The position numbers were made by a program, and so were the translations under genes. DNA of 38,356 bases from Eubacteriales bacterium (GTDB lineage: Bacteria; Bacillota; Clostridia; Lachnospirales; Lachnospiraceae): positions 1 through 38,356 of the forward strand of contig JAUNOP010000026.1 of assembly GCA_030537135.1 (NCBI GenBank), written 5' to 3'. The number at the start of each line of letters is the position of its first letter. The stretch's first letter is position 1. Under the pieces are notes generated by a model. The model was not told where the DNA came from, ran no database searches, and saw only the letters and a program-made list of their open reading frames with translations. This document shows, piece by piece, positions 1-7,136 of this stretch.

Positions 1-95
1 CTTTTCGTTTCACGGCGACTCCCCAGCCAATGAACACTTGACGCATAAATTCCTACTTCGCTATTATTTATTCAGCAGGATTATAGCATAATCAA

Positions 96-124
96 TGGAA
101 ATTTCAAGACATTTTTGTTATAAT
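96..124 (+). promoter_or_regulatory. Candidate promoter for the first two genes
   Basis: A perfect -10 (TATAAT, 119-124) lies 17 nt downstream of a weak -35 (TGGAAA, 96-101). Transcription would begin near 131. This rules out the ATG at 126 as a start and supports the ATG at 210. A second candidate lies upstream: TTGACG at 38-43 and TATTAT at 62-67, 18 nt apart. Confidence 0.5.
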
Positions 125-209
125 TATGAAAAAATTGTCCATTCTAAAAGAGAAGAAGGTCAAGAGACCTTCCAACAGGCACAAGACGAGAAACTCGGAG
201 GATGGACTT

Positions 210-410
210 ATGACAAATGACAAGAAAACAGAGAAGCAAAATCCATATCGCGTTTTTTACGATGATTATATGGACACGAATGCCTGCACAGAATGTACGG
301 GCTTAATGCCGGAGCTTGACGGGGATGAAGAAAAGTGGGAAAATTATCTGGAGATTTTTGATTTCAGGCCAAGAATACCTGATTCAGAAGGGAATACAAC
401 AGACCGCTGA
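210..410 (+). CDS. Small hypothetical protein, 66 aa
   Basis: I do not recognise this family. The frame is open from 126, but I place the start at ATG 210 because CGGAGG (196-201) lies 8 nt upstream and because the promoter -10 ends at 124. The product is acidic and soluble with no membrane segment. It has a CxxC pair in the stretch NACTECTGLMPELDGDEEKW and then aromatic and acidic residues (YLEIFDF). A metal or redox role for the CxxC is possible, but two cysteines alone do not show it. It lies 35 bp upstream of the lipoprotein gene and is probably co-transcribed with it. Confidence 0.6.
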   Translation: MTNDKKTEKQNPYRVFYDDYMDTNACTECTGLMPELDGDEEKWENYLEIFDFRPRIPDSEGNTTDR

Positions 411-445
411 GATACCCACAAGGGCATGAAACCGGGGAGGAAGAG

Positions 446-1597
446 ATGAAAAAGAAAATATTGTTTTTTATGGGAATCGGGGCGGTTCTTCTGACCGCCG
501 GCTGCTTCCCAAAGGAGCTGGAGGATCAGATTAAAAAGCTGGAAGCAGAGGCAATTCAGGCGAGAATTACGGAGGCTCCAAAGGAGCAGGAGAGAATGTA
601 TATTGACGAGGTGAAAGGGACGCTTCAGGACTTCAATGGAAGTCAGGTGGTTCTCTCTACACAGGAAGGCACCTATTATTTTGATGTGAGATACGCAGTT
701 GTAGAATGCACGGAGGGACTTCTCTCAGGAAGCCCTGTGAGTGTCATTTATGAGGGACAGCTTGCGGGGAGAGATACAAGCTATGTAAGAGTCTTGAAGG
801 TTGCAGATGCAGTGCATAAAAAGGAGCCTGCTGCCACACATATTGCAGAGGGTAAGGTGGAAGCCTTTACCTGTTATTCTGTTACCCTGAAGGAGGAGGA
901 TAAGAAATCCGTTACATATCCCATTACAGGAGCTATGCAGTACTTTCAAAATGGACTGAAGAAGGGAATGAAGGTGTTTATCACCTATCTGGGAGAGCCT
1001 GTACGCGGAGAGGGCGTGCTGGCAAAAACCATGGATGCTGCCCATGTGAAGGTGCAATGTATATCAGATGCGCAGGCCGAACCCCCTGGAAGAAAAGAAT
1101 ACGAAGCCTCCTCCTCTCTTCTGAATCAACCCCAGGAAAAAGACCGGATAAGCGGCACAGTATCAGGACTGAGCAATGGAACGCTGATGGCTATTTTGGA
1201 TGGAAGTACAGAGGCTGTGAAGCTGAATCTGGACAGCGCAAAGGTTTATTTTCAGGGAGGAATCGTAATCGGGACTCATTTTACGGCAAAATATGAGGGG
1301 GAAATTGGAAAAGCAGAGAAGGGAGTCACAGTCACAGAAATCTGCGGCGATGACCCGACGTCTCTGAATGAAAATGAAATTCAAACCAGTGTGATTGGAA
1401 GCATTATCGGAATGACTGCTAACACAGTGACCATTGAACCAGAAAAAGGAATCTCGGTTATCTGCGATATCACAAATGCAGCTCGGACACTTTCCAGGGA
1501 GCTTGCTGTGGGGATGCAGGTAAAGATTATTTTTTCTCCTGAAAAATCAAGAGATTCTAATATTTATCCGGCGCTTCAGATCTTGGATGACGTATAA
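446..1597 (+). CDS. Repeat-containing lipoprotein, 383 aa
   Basis: The N-terminus is a lipoprotein signal: two lysines, a hydrophobic core and the lipobox LTAGC, with C20 as the lipidated cysteine. A short helical linker (about 22-50) follows. The rest reads as four beta-rich repeats of 70-75 residues at about 52-121, 135-205, 235-305 and 314-382. Each has a GxV/L start, a central segment resembling YFQxGL or its equivalent, a GxxVxxxYxGE strand and a final I/V-x-D strand. A Pro/Ser/Gln-rich linker (about 207-232) splits the repeats into two pairs. GGGGAGG (434-440) precedes the ATG. The protein should sit on the outer face of the membrane. The folds may be OB-like small barrels, but I cannot name a family or ligand. 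Confidence 0.8.
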   Translation: MKKKILFFMGIGAVLLTAGCFPKELEDQIKKLEAEAIQARITEAPKEQERMYIDEVKGTLQDFNGSQVVLSTQEGTYYFDVRYAVVECTEGLLSGSPVSVIYEGQLAGRDTSYVRVLKVADAVHKKEPAATHIAEGKVEAFTCYSVTLKEEDKKSVTYPITGAMQYFQNGLKKGMKVFITYLGEPVRGEGVLAKTMDAAHVKVQCISDAQAEPPGRKEYEASSSLLNQPQEKDRISGTVSGLSNGTLMAILDGSTEAVKLNLDSAKVYFQGGIVIGTHFTAKYEGEIGKAEKGVTVTEICGDDPTSLNENEIQTSVIGSIIGMTANTVTIEPEKGISVICDITNAARTLSRELAVGMQVKIIFSPEKSRDSNIYPALQILDDV

Positions 1598-1618
1598 AAG
1601 GAAAAAAGCAAATGTTTT

Positions 1619-2488
1619 CTATTGCCTGCGGAATCGTTTCCTGATTTCGCTCTCTCCTCTGGAAAGCCATCTGTCGATTTTGGGAGAATTTCCAAGAATG
1701 CGTTTAAAAAGCGTATATTCGTCCAGAATTCCCTGACCATGGAACACACAGTAGGCTCCGGCGTCGCTTCCAAGAGCAACGAGGGCTCCCCTTTTATAGG
1801 CCTCCTGTATTCTCTGGGAGGCCTTATCTTCCAGCATTTGTATCGCAGCATCTTCAAAGCGTCCGCTTCCGAGAAGATTATGTATAGTGGATATGGTCGG
1901 AACCCATACAGTTTTGCTTTCTGCCAGAAGCTCCACAGTGTCCTCATCCATGTGATTTCCATGCTCAATACTGTCTGCTTTGCAGGAAATGACGTCGCGT
2001 ATGGCGGCATTTCCGTTTGTGTGACACATGACGGCAAAGCCCTCCTCATGGGCAATATGTATCATTTCCTTTACTTCCTCATGGCTTAGAGCTTCCCCGG
2101 TTATTCGCCCATTATCAGCAAAATCCAGAATTCCAGTGGTCATGATTTTGATAAAATCAGCCCCTTTAGAGGCGGCTTCATTTACCAGATTATGATACTC
2201 TTTTATTGTAGAAAAACCGTGTCCTACAATGCCTCCATAGTGTCCGTTTTTGTGTATGGCAAAGCCTGGAGTTCGATAATCAATGCCATATTCCGGGGCG
2301 ATTTCACGAGCTTTCAAAGACACCCCAAAAGCGTCTCCGCCGTCTCTTATGAAGGTGATATTTCGTCTGGAATATGCCTCCAGATGCTCTCGGATAACAG
2401 GGAGCTGAATCTCTTTTTTATGAAGCTCAACAGCACGGCGATAATTTTTTCCGTCCATAATAATGTGAGCGTGACATTCTCCAAACAT
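1619..2488 (-). CDS. Short amidohydrolase-superfamily enzyme, 289 aa
   Basis: This is a metal-dependent hydrolase of the amidohydrolase TIM-barrel superfamily, nearest the imidazolonepropionase/prolidase-like branch. Metal-site elements are present in order: an HxH pair in GECHAHIIMDG near the N-terminus, a lysine in FIKIMTTG (the position that is carboxylated in binuclear members), His in VMCHTNG, His in SIEHGNHMD, and Asp in ALGSDAGAY. It lacks most of the N-terminal beta-sandwich of about 400-aa relatives and starts almost on the first metal ligand, so it is a compact subtype and not a decayed gene. I chose the start at 2488, since AAAGG lies 7-8 nt upstream; an in-frame ATG at 2503 has no good RBS. 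The substrate is unknown. The gene lies 149 bp downstream of the SGNH hydrolase gene on the same strand. Confidence 0.82.
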   Translation of the reverse strand: MFGECHAHIIMDGKNYRRAVELHKKEIQLPVIREHLEAYSRRNITFIRDGGDAFGVSLKAREIAPEYGIDYRTPGFAIHKNGHYGGIVGHGFSTIKEYHNLVNEAASKGADFIKIMTTGILDFADNGRITGEALSHEEVKEMIHIAHEEGFAVMCHTNGNAAIRDVISCKADSIEHGNHMDEDTVELLAESKTVWVPTISTIHNLLGSGRFEDAAIQMLEDKASQRIQEAYKRGALVALGSDAGAYCVFHGQGILDEYTLFKRILGNSPKIDRWLSRGESEIRKRFRRQ

Positions 2489-2590
2489 AGCTGCGCCTTT
2501 CATTCATGATGGTGATTCGGCCAGAGCGAATCAGGTTCGTTAATGTCTGCGTAAGCAGGCATGGTTGTTTGCAGAGAAAAGAGTGCAAGC

Positions 2591-2639
2591 AAGTCCCCAT
2601 TCGCTGCTTATTGCTTTTCGCAACGGAAGCAGGGGACTT
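2591..2639 (-). terminator. Hairpin at the end of the SGNH gene
   Basis: The arms AAGTCCCC (2591-2598) and GGGGACTT (2632-2639) pair perfectly. Inner pairing TGCTT/AAGCA and TTGC/GCAA extends the stem. The hairpin overlaps the stop codon of the SGNH gene. Read on the minus strand it is followed by a T-rich but interrupted run (CACTCTTTTC). It is probably a terminator or attenuator between the SGNH and amidohydrolase genes. Confidence 0.55.
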
Positions 2640-3249
2640 ACTTGATCTGGTTAAAAAGCTTTTCCGCGAGATAGCGGTGTCCTTCTGTGGTCAGATGGAT
2701 GCCGTCAGGTGTAATGGAGGAATATCCATTTTTTGCGGCCAGTTGATTCAGGTCTGCCTGAAGGTGAAGGTAGGCAGTCTGATACTCGCGCCCTATATTT
2801 TCAATGATCTGCGACATATGCTCCACATATGGAATCCATGCAGCATACTGCTGCGGCCAGGGAAAAATAAAGGGCTCCATCAGGTAAATGGGAGCAGTGC
2901 TTTGGGAGCGGATGTTATCCAAAAGCTGGCAGTAGGTGCTTTGGAATTTCTGAAAAGCTGCCTCCTGCTGCAATGGAGTACGGCCAGTATTCAGCATAAG
3001 TCCAATATCGTTGATACCGATAAGGATGGTAATGATATCGGGATTTTTTCTGCAGCAGTCATGCTGCACATTTTCCAGGAGTCTTGAGACAGTGAAACCA
3101 TCGACTCCCCGGTTAATAATCTGCCAGGTCTCTCCCGCAGCAGTCAACTTTTCTGCGAGCAGCCTGACATAGCCATGCCCCAGTCCGTCAGAAGAAAAAA
3201 TCCGATCTGCATCAGTAATGCTGTCACCAAGACAAACTAAGGTTTTCAT
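2638..3249 (-). CDS. SGNH/GDSL-family hydrolase, 203 aa
   Basis: This is a small serine esterase/acylhydrolase of the SGNH fold. The conserved blocks are all visible: block I LGDSITD (catalytic Ser near residue 10), block II glycine in NRGVDGFTVSRL, block III GINDIG (Asn of the oxyanion hole), and block V DGIHLTTEGH (catalytic Asp and His). The length is typical for single-domain bacterial members. There is no signal peptide, so it is cytosolic. The start at 3249 has AGGAGG about 8 nt upstream. Such enzymes commonly remove acetyl or other acyl groups from sugars, so a role in deacetylating plant oligosaccharides is possible. The glycosidase cluster is 20 kb away and does not prove this. Confidence 0.9.
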   Translation of the reverse strand: MKTLVCLGDSITDADRIFSSDGLGHGYVRLLAEKLTAAGETWQIINRGVDGFTVSRLLENVQHDCCRKNPDIITILIGINDIGLMLNTGRTPLQQEAAFQKFQSTYCQLLDNIRSQSTAPIYLMEPFIFPWPQQYAAWIPYVEHMSQIIENIGREYQTAYLHLQADLNQLAAKNGYSSITPDGIHLTTEGHRYLAEKLFNQIK

Positions 3250-3326
3250 AAAATTGCCTCCTGTGGTTAGTTCTTTGTAACGATGATTTGGTCAAAGGAC
3301 GAATCATACTCGTTTACTATGTATTA

Positions 3327-3342
3327 GTGTAACGTTTTACAC
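3327..3342. promoter_or_regulatory. Inverted repeat upstream of the SGNH gene
   Basis: GTGTAA (3327-3332) and TTACAC (3337-3342) form an inverted repeat with a 4-nt spacer, about 78 bp upstream of the minus-strand SGNH start and 55 bp upstream of the tad promoter -35. Its size and sequence are reminiscent of LacI-type operators, but the central CG is off-centre. It could control either divergent unit. Confidence 0.4.
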
Positions 3343-3396
3343 AAAAAAAATCAAATGAAAAAGAAATGAAAAATTTAAAAAAGTTTGAAAAAGGAC

Positions 3397-3425
3397 TGGA
3401 CAAATTAAAATTTACCGTTTATAAT
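3397..3425 (+). promoter_or_regulatory. Promoter of the tad operon
   Basis: TGGACA (3397-3402) and TATAAT (3420-3425) are separated by exactly 17 nt, which is a near-consensus housekeeping promoter. The surrounding DNA is AT-rich. The start site would be near 3432, leaving a leader of about 225 nt before the first coding start (TTG 3658). Confidence 0.75.
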
Positions 3426-3468
3426 TAGCTTCACCAGATCACAAAACATGAATTTTATCATTTATGGG

Positions 3469-3503
3469 TCTGTGCTGCTTGTGGCAGGACACAGATTTCT
3501 TTT
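3469..3503 (+). terminator. Leader hairpin with T-rich tail (candidate attenuator)
   Basis: TCTGTG (3469-3474) pairs with CACAGA (3490-3495) and CTGC (3475-3478) with GCAG (3484-3487), leaving a 2-nt bulge and a 5-nt loop. TTTCTTTT follows at 3496-3503. The hairpin sits about 40 nt after the predicted transcript start and 155 nt before the first tad gene. It has the form of an intrinsic terminator in the leader, so operon expression may be controlled by attenuation. I found no consensus of a known riboswitch around it. Confidence 0.45.
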
Positions 3504-3562
3504 ACAAAATCATTGTCTGTTCAGACAGAACACTTCAAATTACAAAGGATAATTTAACATAT

Positions 3563-3597
3563 CAAGTAGCGAAGCGGATTGTGAATTTGCGCTTGAC
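3563..3597 (+). repeat. Dispersed AGCGAAGCGGA repeat, copy 1 (degenerate)
   Basis: The sequence AGTAGCGAAGCGGATT followed by GTGAATTTGCGCTTGAC matches three other copies near 25.5, 33.3 and 38.1 kb. The right arm is GCGCTT here instead of CCGCTT, so the inverted repeat is imperfect. It lies in the tad leader, between the leader hairpin and the first gene. Confidence 0.6.
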
Positions 3598-3657
3598 CAG
3601 CTGCGATTTGCAGCGAATATCATCTCGCAGAGCCGGAGAGGAAAGAGAGGTGAAGAT

Positions 3658-4167
3658 TTGACCCCGGAAGGTCTTCTTGTTTTCTGCATAGCCTCCGGAG
3701 GAGCCTGCATGGATCTTGTCTATGGCAGGGTGGCGAATGAATGGATTATTCTGGCGTGGGTGATAGGAATTTCCCGGCAGGTACAGAGCCTTGGGATTTG
3801 GGGAGTTCCTGCGTTTGCGGCAGGAGCCGTTGTTCCTATAGCAGTTCTGTACGGACTGTTTCTCTTTCGGATGCTGGGAGCTGGAGATATCAAGCTCCTT
3901 TCTGCTCTTGGAGGGTTTATGGGAGCCGGGAGCGTATGGAAATGCATCATCTGCTCTATCATTCTAGGAGCAATGATTTCTTTGGCAATTCTGCTTTCCT
4001 GCAAGAATCTGCAGGAGCGTATCCATTATTTTATACAATATATGTGTGATTATATGAGAACAGGGAGAAGGACTCCCTATATTCTTAAGGGAAACCGGAT
4101 GGAAAATTATCCGTTTACAGTACCTGTCCTGTTTGCTGTCATGCTTTACACAGGAGGTTTCTATTGA
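3658..4167 (+). CDS. tadV: Prepilin peptidase (TadV/CpaA type)
   Basis: This is an integral-membrane aspartyl protease that processes prepilins, A24 family, 169 aa. The two catalytic aspartates are D19 (CMDLVYGRVAN, matching the D-x-x-x-x-x-I/V-x-N motif) and D77 (the GxGD motif, seen as LGAGDIKL). Several hydrophobic segments span the length, as expected for the short form without the N-methyltransferase domain. The start is TTG 3658, preceded by GAGAGG; no ATG in frame fits. The next gene overlaps its stop by 4 nt. It should cleave the Flp1 pilin and the TadE-like pseudopilins encoded downstream. A second peptidase of this family is encoded at 10843-11268. Confidence 0.9.
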   Translation: MTPEGLLVFCIASGGACMDLVYGRVANEWIILAWVIGISRQVQSLGIWGVPAFAAGAVVPIAVLYGLFLFRMLGAGDIKLLSALGGFMGAGSVWKCIICSIILGAMISLAILLSCKNLQERIHYFIQYMCDYMRTGRRTPYILKGNRMENYPFTVPVLFAVMLYTGGFY

Positions 4168-5168
4168 AAAAAAACATCTTTGCCGTATGTGATCTGGAAG
4201 TGGATTATGCCCATAATTTTATGGACTATTTGAACTGCAAGAGGAGTATTCCTTTTGAAATCCAGGCTTTTACAAGCGTGGAGCATTTGATAAAATTTGC
4301 GGAAAAACAGCGAATTGAGATACTGCTTATCTCGGACAAGGCCATGTGTCCTCAGGTAAAAGAACTGGATGTGGGGCAGCTCATGATTTTGTCCGAGGGG
4401 GTTCATCCGCCTGAGCTGGATCAATATCCGAGTGTGTATAAATACCAGTCCTCAGACCATGTTATTCGAGAGGTCATGGCCTGCTATGGAGCCGACAGAG
4501 ACGGTTCCGAGCCAGCGCGGATACCCAAGAAGACTATGGAGATTTTCGGAGTTTATTCTCCTCTCGGAAGATGCCTGAAGACCTCATTTGCATTGACTCT
4601 TGGCCAGATTCTGGCAAGAGACAGAGCTGTACTTTACATAAATCTGGAGGAATATGCAGGCTTTGAGGAACTTCTTGAGAAGCGCTATGAGCATACCCTG
4701 AGCGACGCCATGTATTATGCGAGACAGCACAATAAGAACCTGGCTCATAAAATCAGCGGAATGATAGAGTCTATAGGAAATCTGGACTATATTCCTCCGG
4801 CAGAATCCTTTGAGGATATTCGCACTGCTTCTCTGGAAGAGTGGAATTATCTTCTGGATACAATTGCCTTTAACAGCGCTTATGAGGTGGTGATTCTTGA
4901 TGCAGGAGACGGAGTGGATGGTTTGTTTCAGCTCCTTGACAGGTGTACAAGGGTTTTTATGCCCATCCTTACAGACGTTTTGTCAAGAGCCAAGCTTGCG
5001 CAGGCAGAGAAGCTGATGAAGACCTGGAAGGTGCTGTCAGGAAAATTTGAGAAGATAAAGCTCCCGTATTACACCTTTTCTGGAGATGGAAAGGGTTATG
5101 TGGAGCAGCTTGTGTGGAGCGAGCTTGGAGACTTTGTGAGGACTCTTCTCAGAAAGGAACGTGAATGA
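4164..5168 (+). CDS. tadZ: TadZ/CpaE-like ATPase-fold protein, 334 aa
   Basis: Residues about 1-110 resemble a receiver-like domain and residues about 125-330 a MinD/ParA fold, the arrangement of TadZ/CpaE, which places the Tad machine in the cell. The nucleotide loop is degenerate. At G129-T140 the sequence GVYSPLGRCLKT keeps the P-loop Lys (K139) and Thr, but leucine replaces the signature lysine typical of MinD-type loops and also the glycine before K139. The strand VVILDAGDGVD is recognisable as the core beta strand with Asp. It may bind nucleotide weakly or act as a scaffold. The start is TTG 4164 with AGGAGG 6 nt upstream. It overlaps the tadV stop and the tadA start by 4 nt each, so translation is probably coupled. 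Confidence 0.85.
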   Translation: MKKNIFAVCDLEVDYAHNFMDYLNCKRSIPFEIQAFTSVEHLIKFAEKQRIEILLISDKAMCPQVKELDVGQLMILSEGVHPPELDQYPSVYKYQSSDHVIREVMACYGADRDGSEPARIPKKTMEIFGVYSPLGRCLKTSFALTLGQILARDRAVLYINLEEYAGFEELLEKRYEHTLSDAMYYARQHNKNLAHKISGMIESIGNLDYIPPAESFEDIRTASLEEWNYLLDTIAFNSAYEVVILDAGDGVDGLFQLLDRCTRVFMPILTDVLSRAKLAQAEKLMKTWKVLSGKFEKIKLPYYTFSGDGKGYVEQLVWSELGDFVRTLLRKERE

Positions 5169-6355
5169 GCGCCGATATTTTCCGAACACTGCGAAAAAAG
5201 CTCATGGAGCGTCTGGACATGGGAAGAGAAATGACAGACGAAGAAATCCAGGAAATGATTGACGAGCTGATTTTGAGTGAGAGAAATATGGGACTTTCCC
5301 TCAGAGAGAAGGTGGAACTTCGCAAGGAGCTGTTCTACTCTGTAAGAAAGCTCGATGTTCTTCAGGAGTTGATTGATGATAACCGTGTGACTGAGATTAT
5401 GGTGAATGGGCCTGACAGAATTTTTGTCGAGAGGGACGGAAGGCTCCTTCCTTTTGAAAAAAAATTTACTTCTCCTGAAAAGCTTGAGGATGTGATTCAG
5501 CAGATTGTAGGCAAGTGCAATCGTGTGGTCAACGAGTCCATGCCCATTGTGGACGCCAGACTGGAAAATGGGGCGAGAGTGAATGCAGTTGTTTCTCCTG
5601 TTGCCCTGAATGGACCGATCCTCACGATTCGGCGCTTCCCTGATCAGCCAATTACCATGGAGCGTCTCGTAGAACTGGGAAGTCTTCCAGGCTCCTGCGC
5701 CAGGTTTCTGAAGCTTCTGGTGCAGGCGAGGTATTCCATGGTGATCGGCGGGGGAACCGGAAGCGGAAAGACTACTTTTCTGGGTGCGCTCACAGACTAT
5801 ATTCCAAAGGATGAGCGGATTATCACAATTGAGGATAATGCAGAGCTCAAGATACATGGAATAGATAATCTGGTTCGTCTGGAAGCAAAGATGGCGAACA
5901 GGGAGGGAGCGGCAGAGATTACTATCCGCGACCTGATCCGCACAGCGTTAAGAATGAGGCCGGATAGGATAATCGTGGGAGAAGTGCGGGGAGCAGAGGC
6001 TGTGGATATGCTGCAGGCTCTGAATACAGGACACGAGGGAAGCCTCAGCACGGCTCATGCCAACAGCAGCCAGGACATGCTCAGCAGGCTTGAGACCATG
6101 ACTCTTATGGGAGTATTGCTCCCTCTTGAAGCAATCCGGCGGCAGATTGCCTCTGGCGTGGATATTCTGATTCACCTGGGAAGACTTCCGGACAAATCAA
6201 GGAGAGTGCTTGAAATTTCTGAGGTTTCTGGCTATGAAAGCGGAGAAATTCGTCTGAATTGTCTCTATAAATGGAAGAACGGTGAGGGACTTGTACAATG
6301 TGGAACTCTCCTTCATCATGACAAGCTGGAAAGGGCGGGAATCAAATATGAATAA
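5165..6355 (+). CDS. tadA: Tad pilus assembly ATPase TadA/CpaF
   Basis: This secretion ATPase of the GspE/VirB11 superfamily powers pilus assembly at the inner face of the membrane, 396 aa. The N-terminal helical domain ends in EIMVNGPDRIFVERDGRL, typical of the CpaF family. The Walker A motif is GGGTGSGKTT at about residues 195-204. An Asp box (TIEDNAEL) follows, then Walker B (DRIIVGEVRG, about 264-273) and a His box (GHEGSLSTAHANS). All catalytic motifs are intact, so this is the working motor. The start ATG 5165 overlaps the tadZ stop in ATGA, and the end overlaps tadB by 8 nt. Confidence 0.96.
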   Translation: MSADIFRTLRKKLMERLDMGREMTDEEIQEMIDELILSERNMGLSLREKVELRKELFYSVRKLDVLQELIDDNRVTEIMVNGPDRIFVERDGRLLPFEKKFTSPEKLEDVIQQIVGKCNRVVNESMPIVDARLENGARVNAVVSPVALNGPILTIRRFPDQPITMERLVELGSLPGSCARFLKLLVQARYSMVIGGGTGSGKTTFLGALTDYIPKDERIITIEDNAELKIHGIDNLVRLEAKMANREGAAEITIRDLIRTALRMRPDRIIVGEVRGAEAVDMLQALNTGHEGSLSTAHANSSQDMLSRLETMTLMGVLLPLEAIRRQIASGVDILIHLGRLPDKSRRVLEISEVSGYESGEIRLNCLYKWKNGEGLVQCGTLLHHDKLERAGIKYE

Positions 6356-7094
6356 GAAGGATTATGGGGAATATCGTTTCAATGCAAAAGAGATGATAAG
6401 GTACGGAATAGAGGGAGCGGCAATAGGTGTGCTTTTGAATCTGCTCTTTTATCAGAATCTATGGGTTTCCGTAGGAATTATCCCCCTGATGCTTTTGTAT
6501 TTCAGACAGAAAAGAAAACAGCTGATTAGAGAACAGAGAAAGACGCTTAACTATCAGTTCAAGGATGCTCTGGCTTCTCTGAGCATAGCGTTTCAGGCGG
6601 GGTATTCAGCGGAAAACGCAGTTCGCACCTGCAGAAGAGATCTGGAGAGGCTATATGGCAGAGAGGCGGATCTGGTAAAAGAATTTTTGTACATAGAAAA
6701 TCAGATGGAAGTCAGTGTCCCAGTGGAAAATCTGTTCCTGGATCTTGGCGAGAGAAGCGGACTTGAGGATATTGAAAACTTTGCGGCAGTGTTTGCAGGC
6801 GCAAAGAGAAGCGGAGGAGACATGGAGAAAATTATCCTCAAGACAGCCAGAATGTTAGGAGATAAGATCGACATAAAGAAGGAAATCGAGGCCACTCTTG
6901 CAGCCAAGAAATCCGAACAGATGATTATGAGTCTGATGCCCTTTGGAATTATTCTGTACATGCAGCTGACGTCGCCGGGATTTCTATCTGTTCTATATGG
7001 CAATCTGTTCGGAGCCGGAGCTATGACTGTCTGTCTGGCCGTATACTTTCTGGCGTATTGGATGGGAAAACGGATCGTGGATATCAAGGTCTAG
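6348..7094 (+). CDS. tadB: TadB-like pilus assembly membrane protein, 248 aa
   Basis: This is a T2SSF-domain platform protein. Two hydrophobic helices near the N-terminus (about 20-52) are followed by a cytosolic helical domain with the typical sequence FKDALASLSIAFQAGYSAENA and the GGDMEKIILKTA region. Two membrane helices close the protein. I place the start at ATG 6348, which overlaps the tadA stop by 8 nt and has GGGCGGG upstream; the frame is open from 6282. It should form the membrane platform with TadC and dock onto TadA. Confidence 0.9.
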   Translation: MNKKDYGEYRFNAKEMIRYGIEGAAIGVLLNLLFYQNLWVSVGIIPLMLLYFRQKRKQLIREQRKTLNYQFKDALASLSIAFQAGYSAENAVRTCRRDLERLYGREADLVKEFLYIENQMEVSVPVENLFLDLGERSGLEDIENFAAVFAGAKRSGGDMEKIILKTARMLGDKIDIKKEIEATLAAKKSEQMIMSLMPFGIILYMQLTSPGFLSVLYGNLFGAGAMTVCLAVYFLAYWMGKRIVDIKV

Positions 7095-7136
7095 GATTCC
7101 AGAAGATGTGGAAGAAAAGGGGGAAGCACAGAAAAA

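Noticed and set aside
126-209. Extension of the first small protein to ATG 126
   Set aside because: The ATG lies 2 nt after a TATAAT -10 and would be upstream of the transcript start. ATG 210 has a proper ribosome binding site.
1619-2488. The amidohydrolase as a truncated pseudogene
   Set aside because: All metal-site motifs are present in order with a ribosome binding site and no frame break, so a compact functional enzyme is more likely.
3432-3657. Riboswitch (c-di-GMP type) in the tad leader
   Set aside because: Pilus operons in clostridia can carry one, but I could not find the conserved motifs of either class. Only a plain hairpin is visible.
3464-3661. A 65-codon ORF in the tad leader
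   Set aside because: It has no ribosome binding site, runs through the leader hairpin and the dispersed repeat, and its product resembles nothing.
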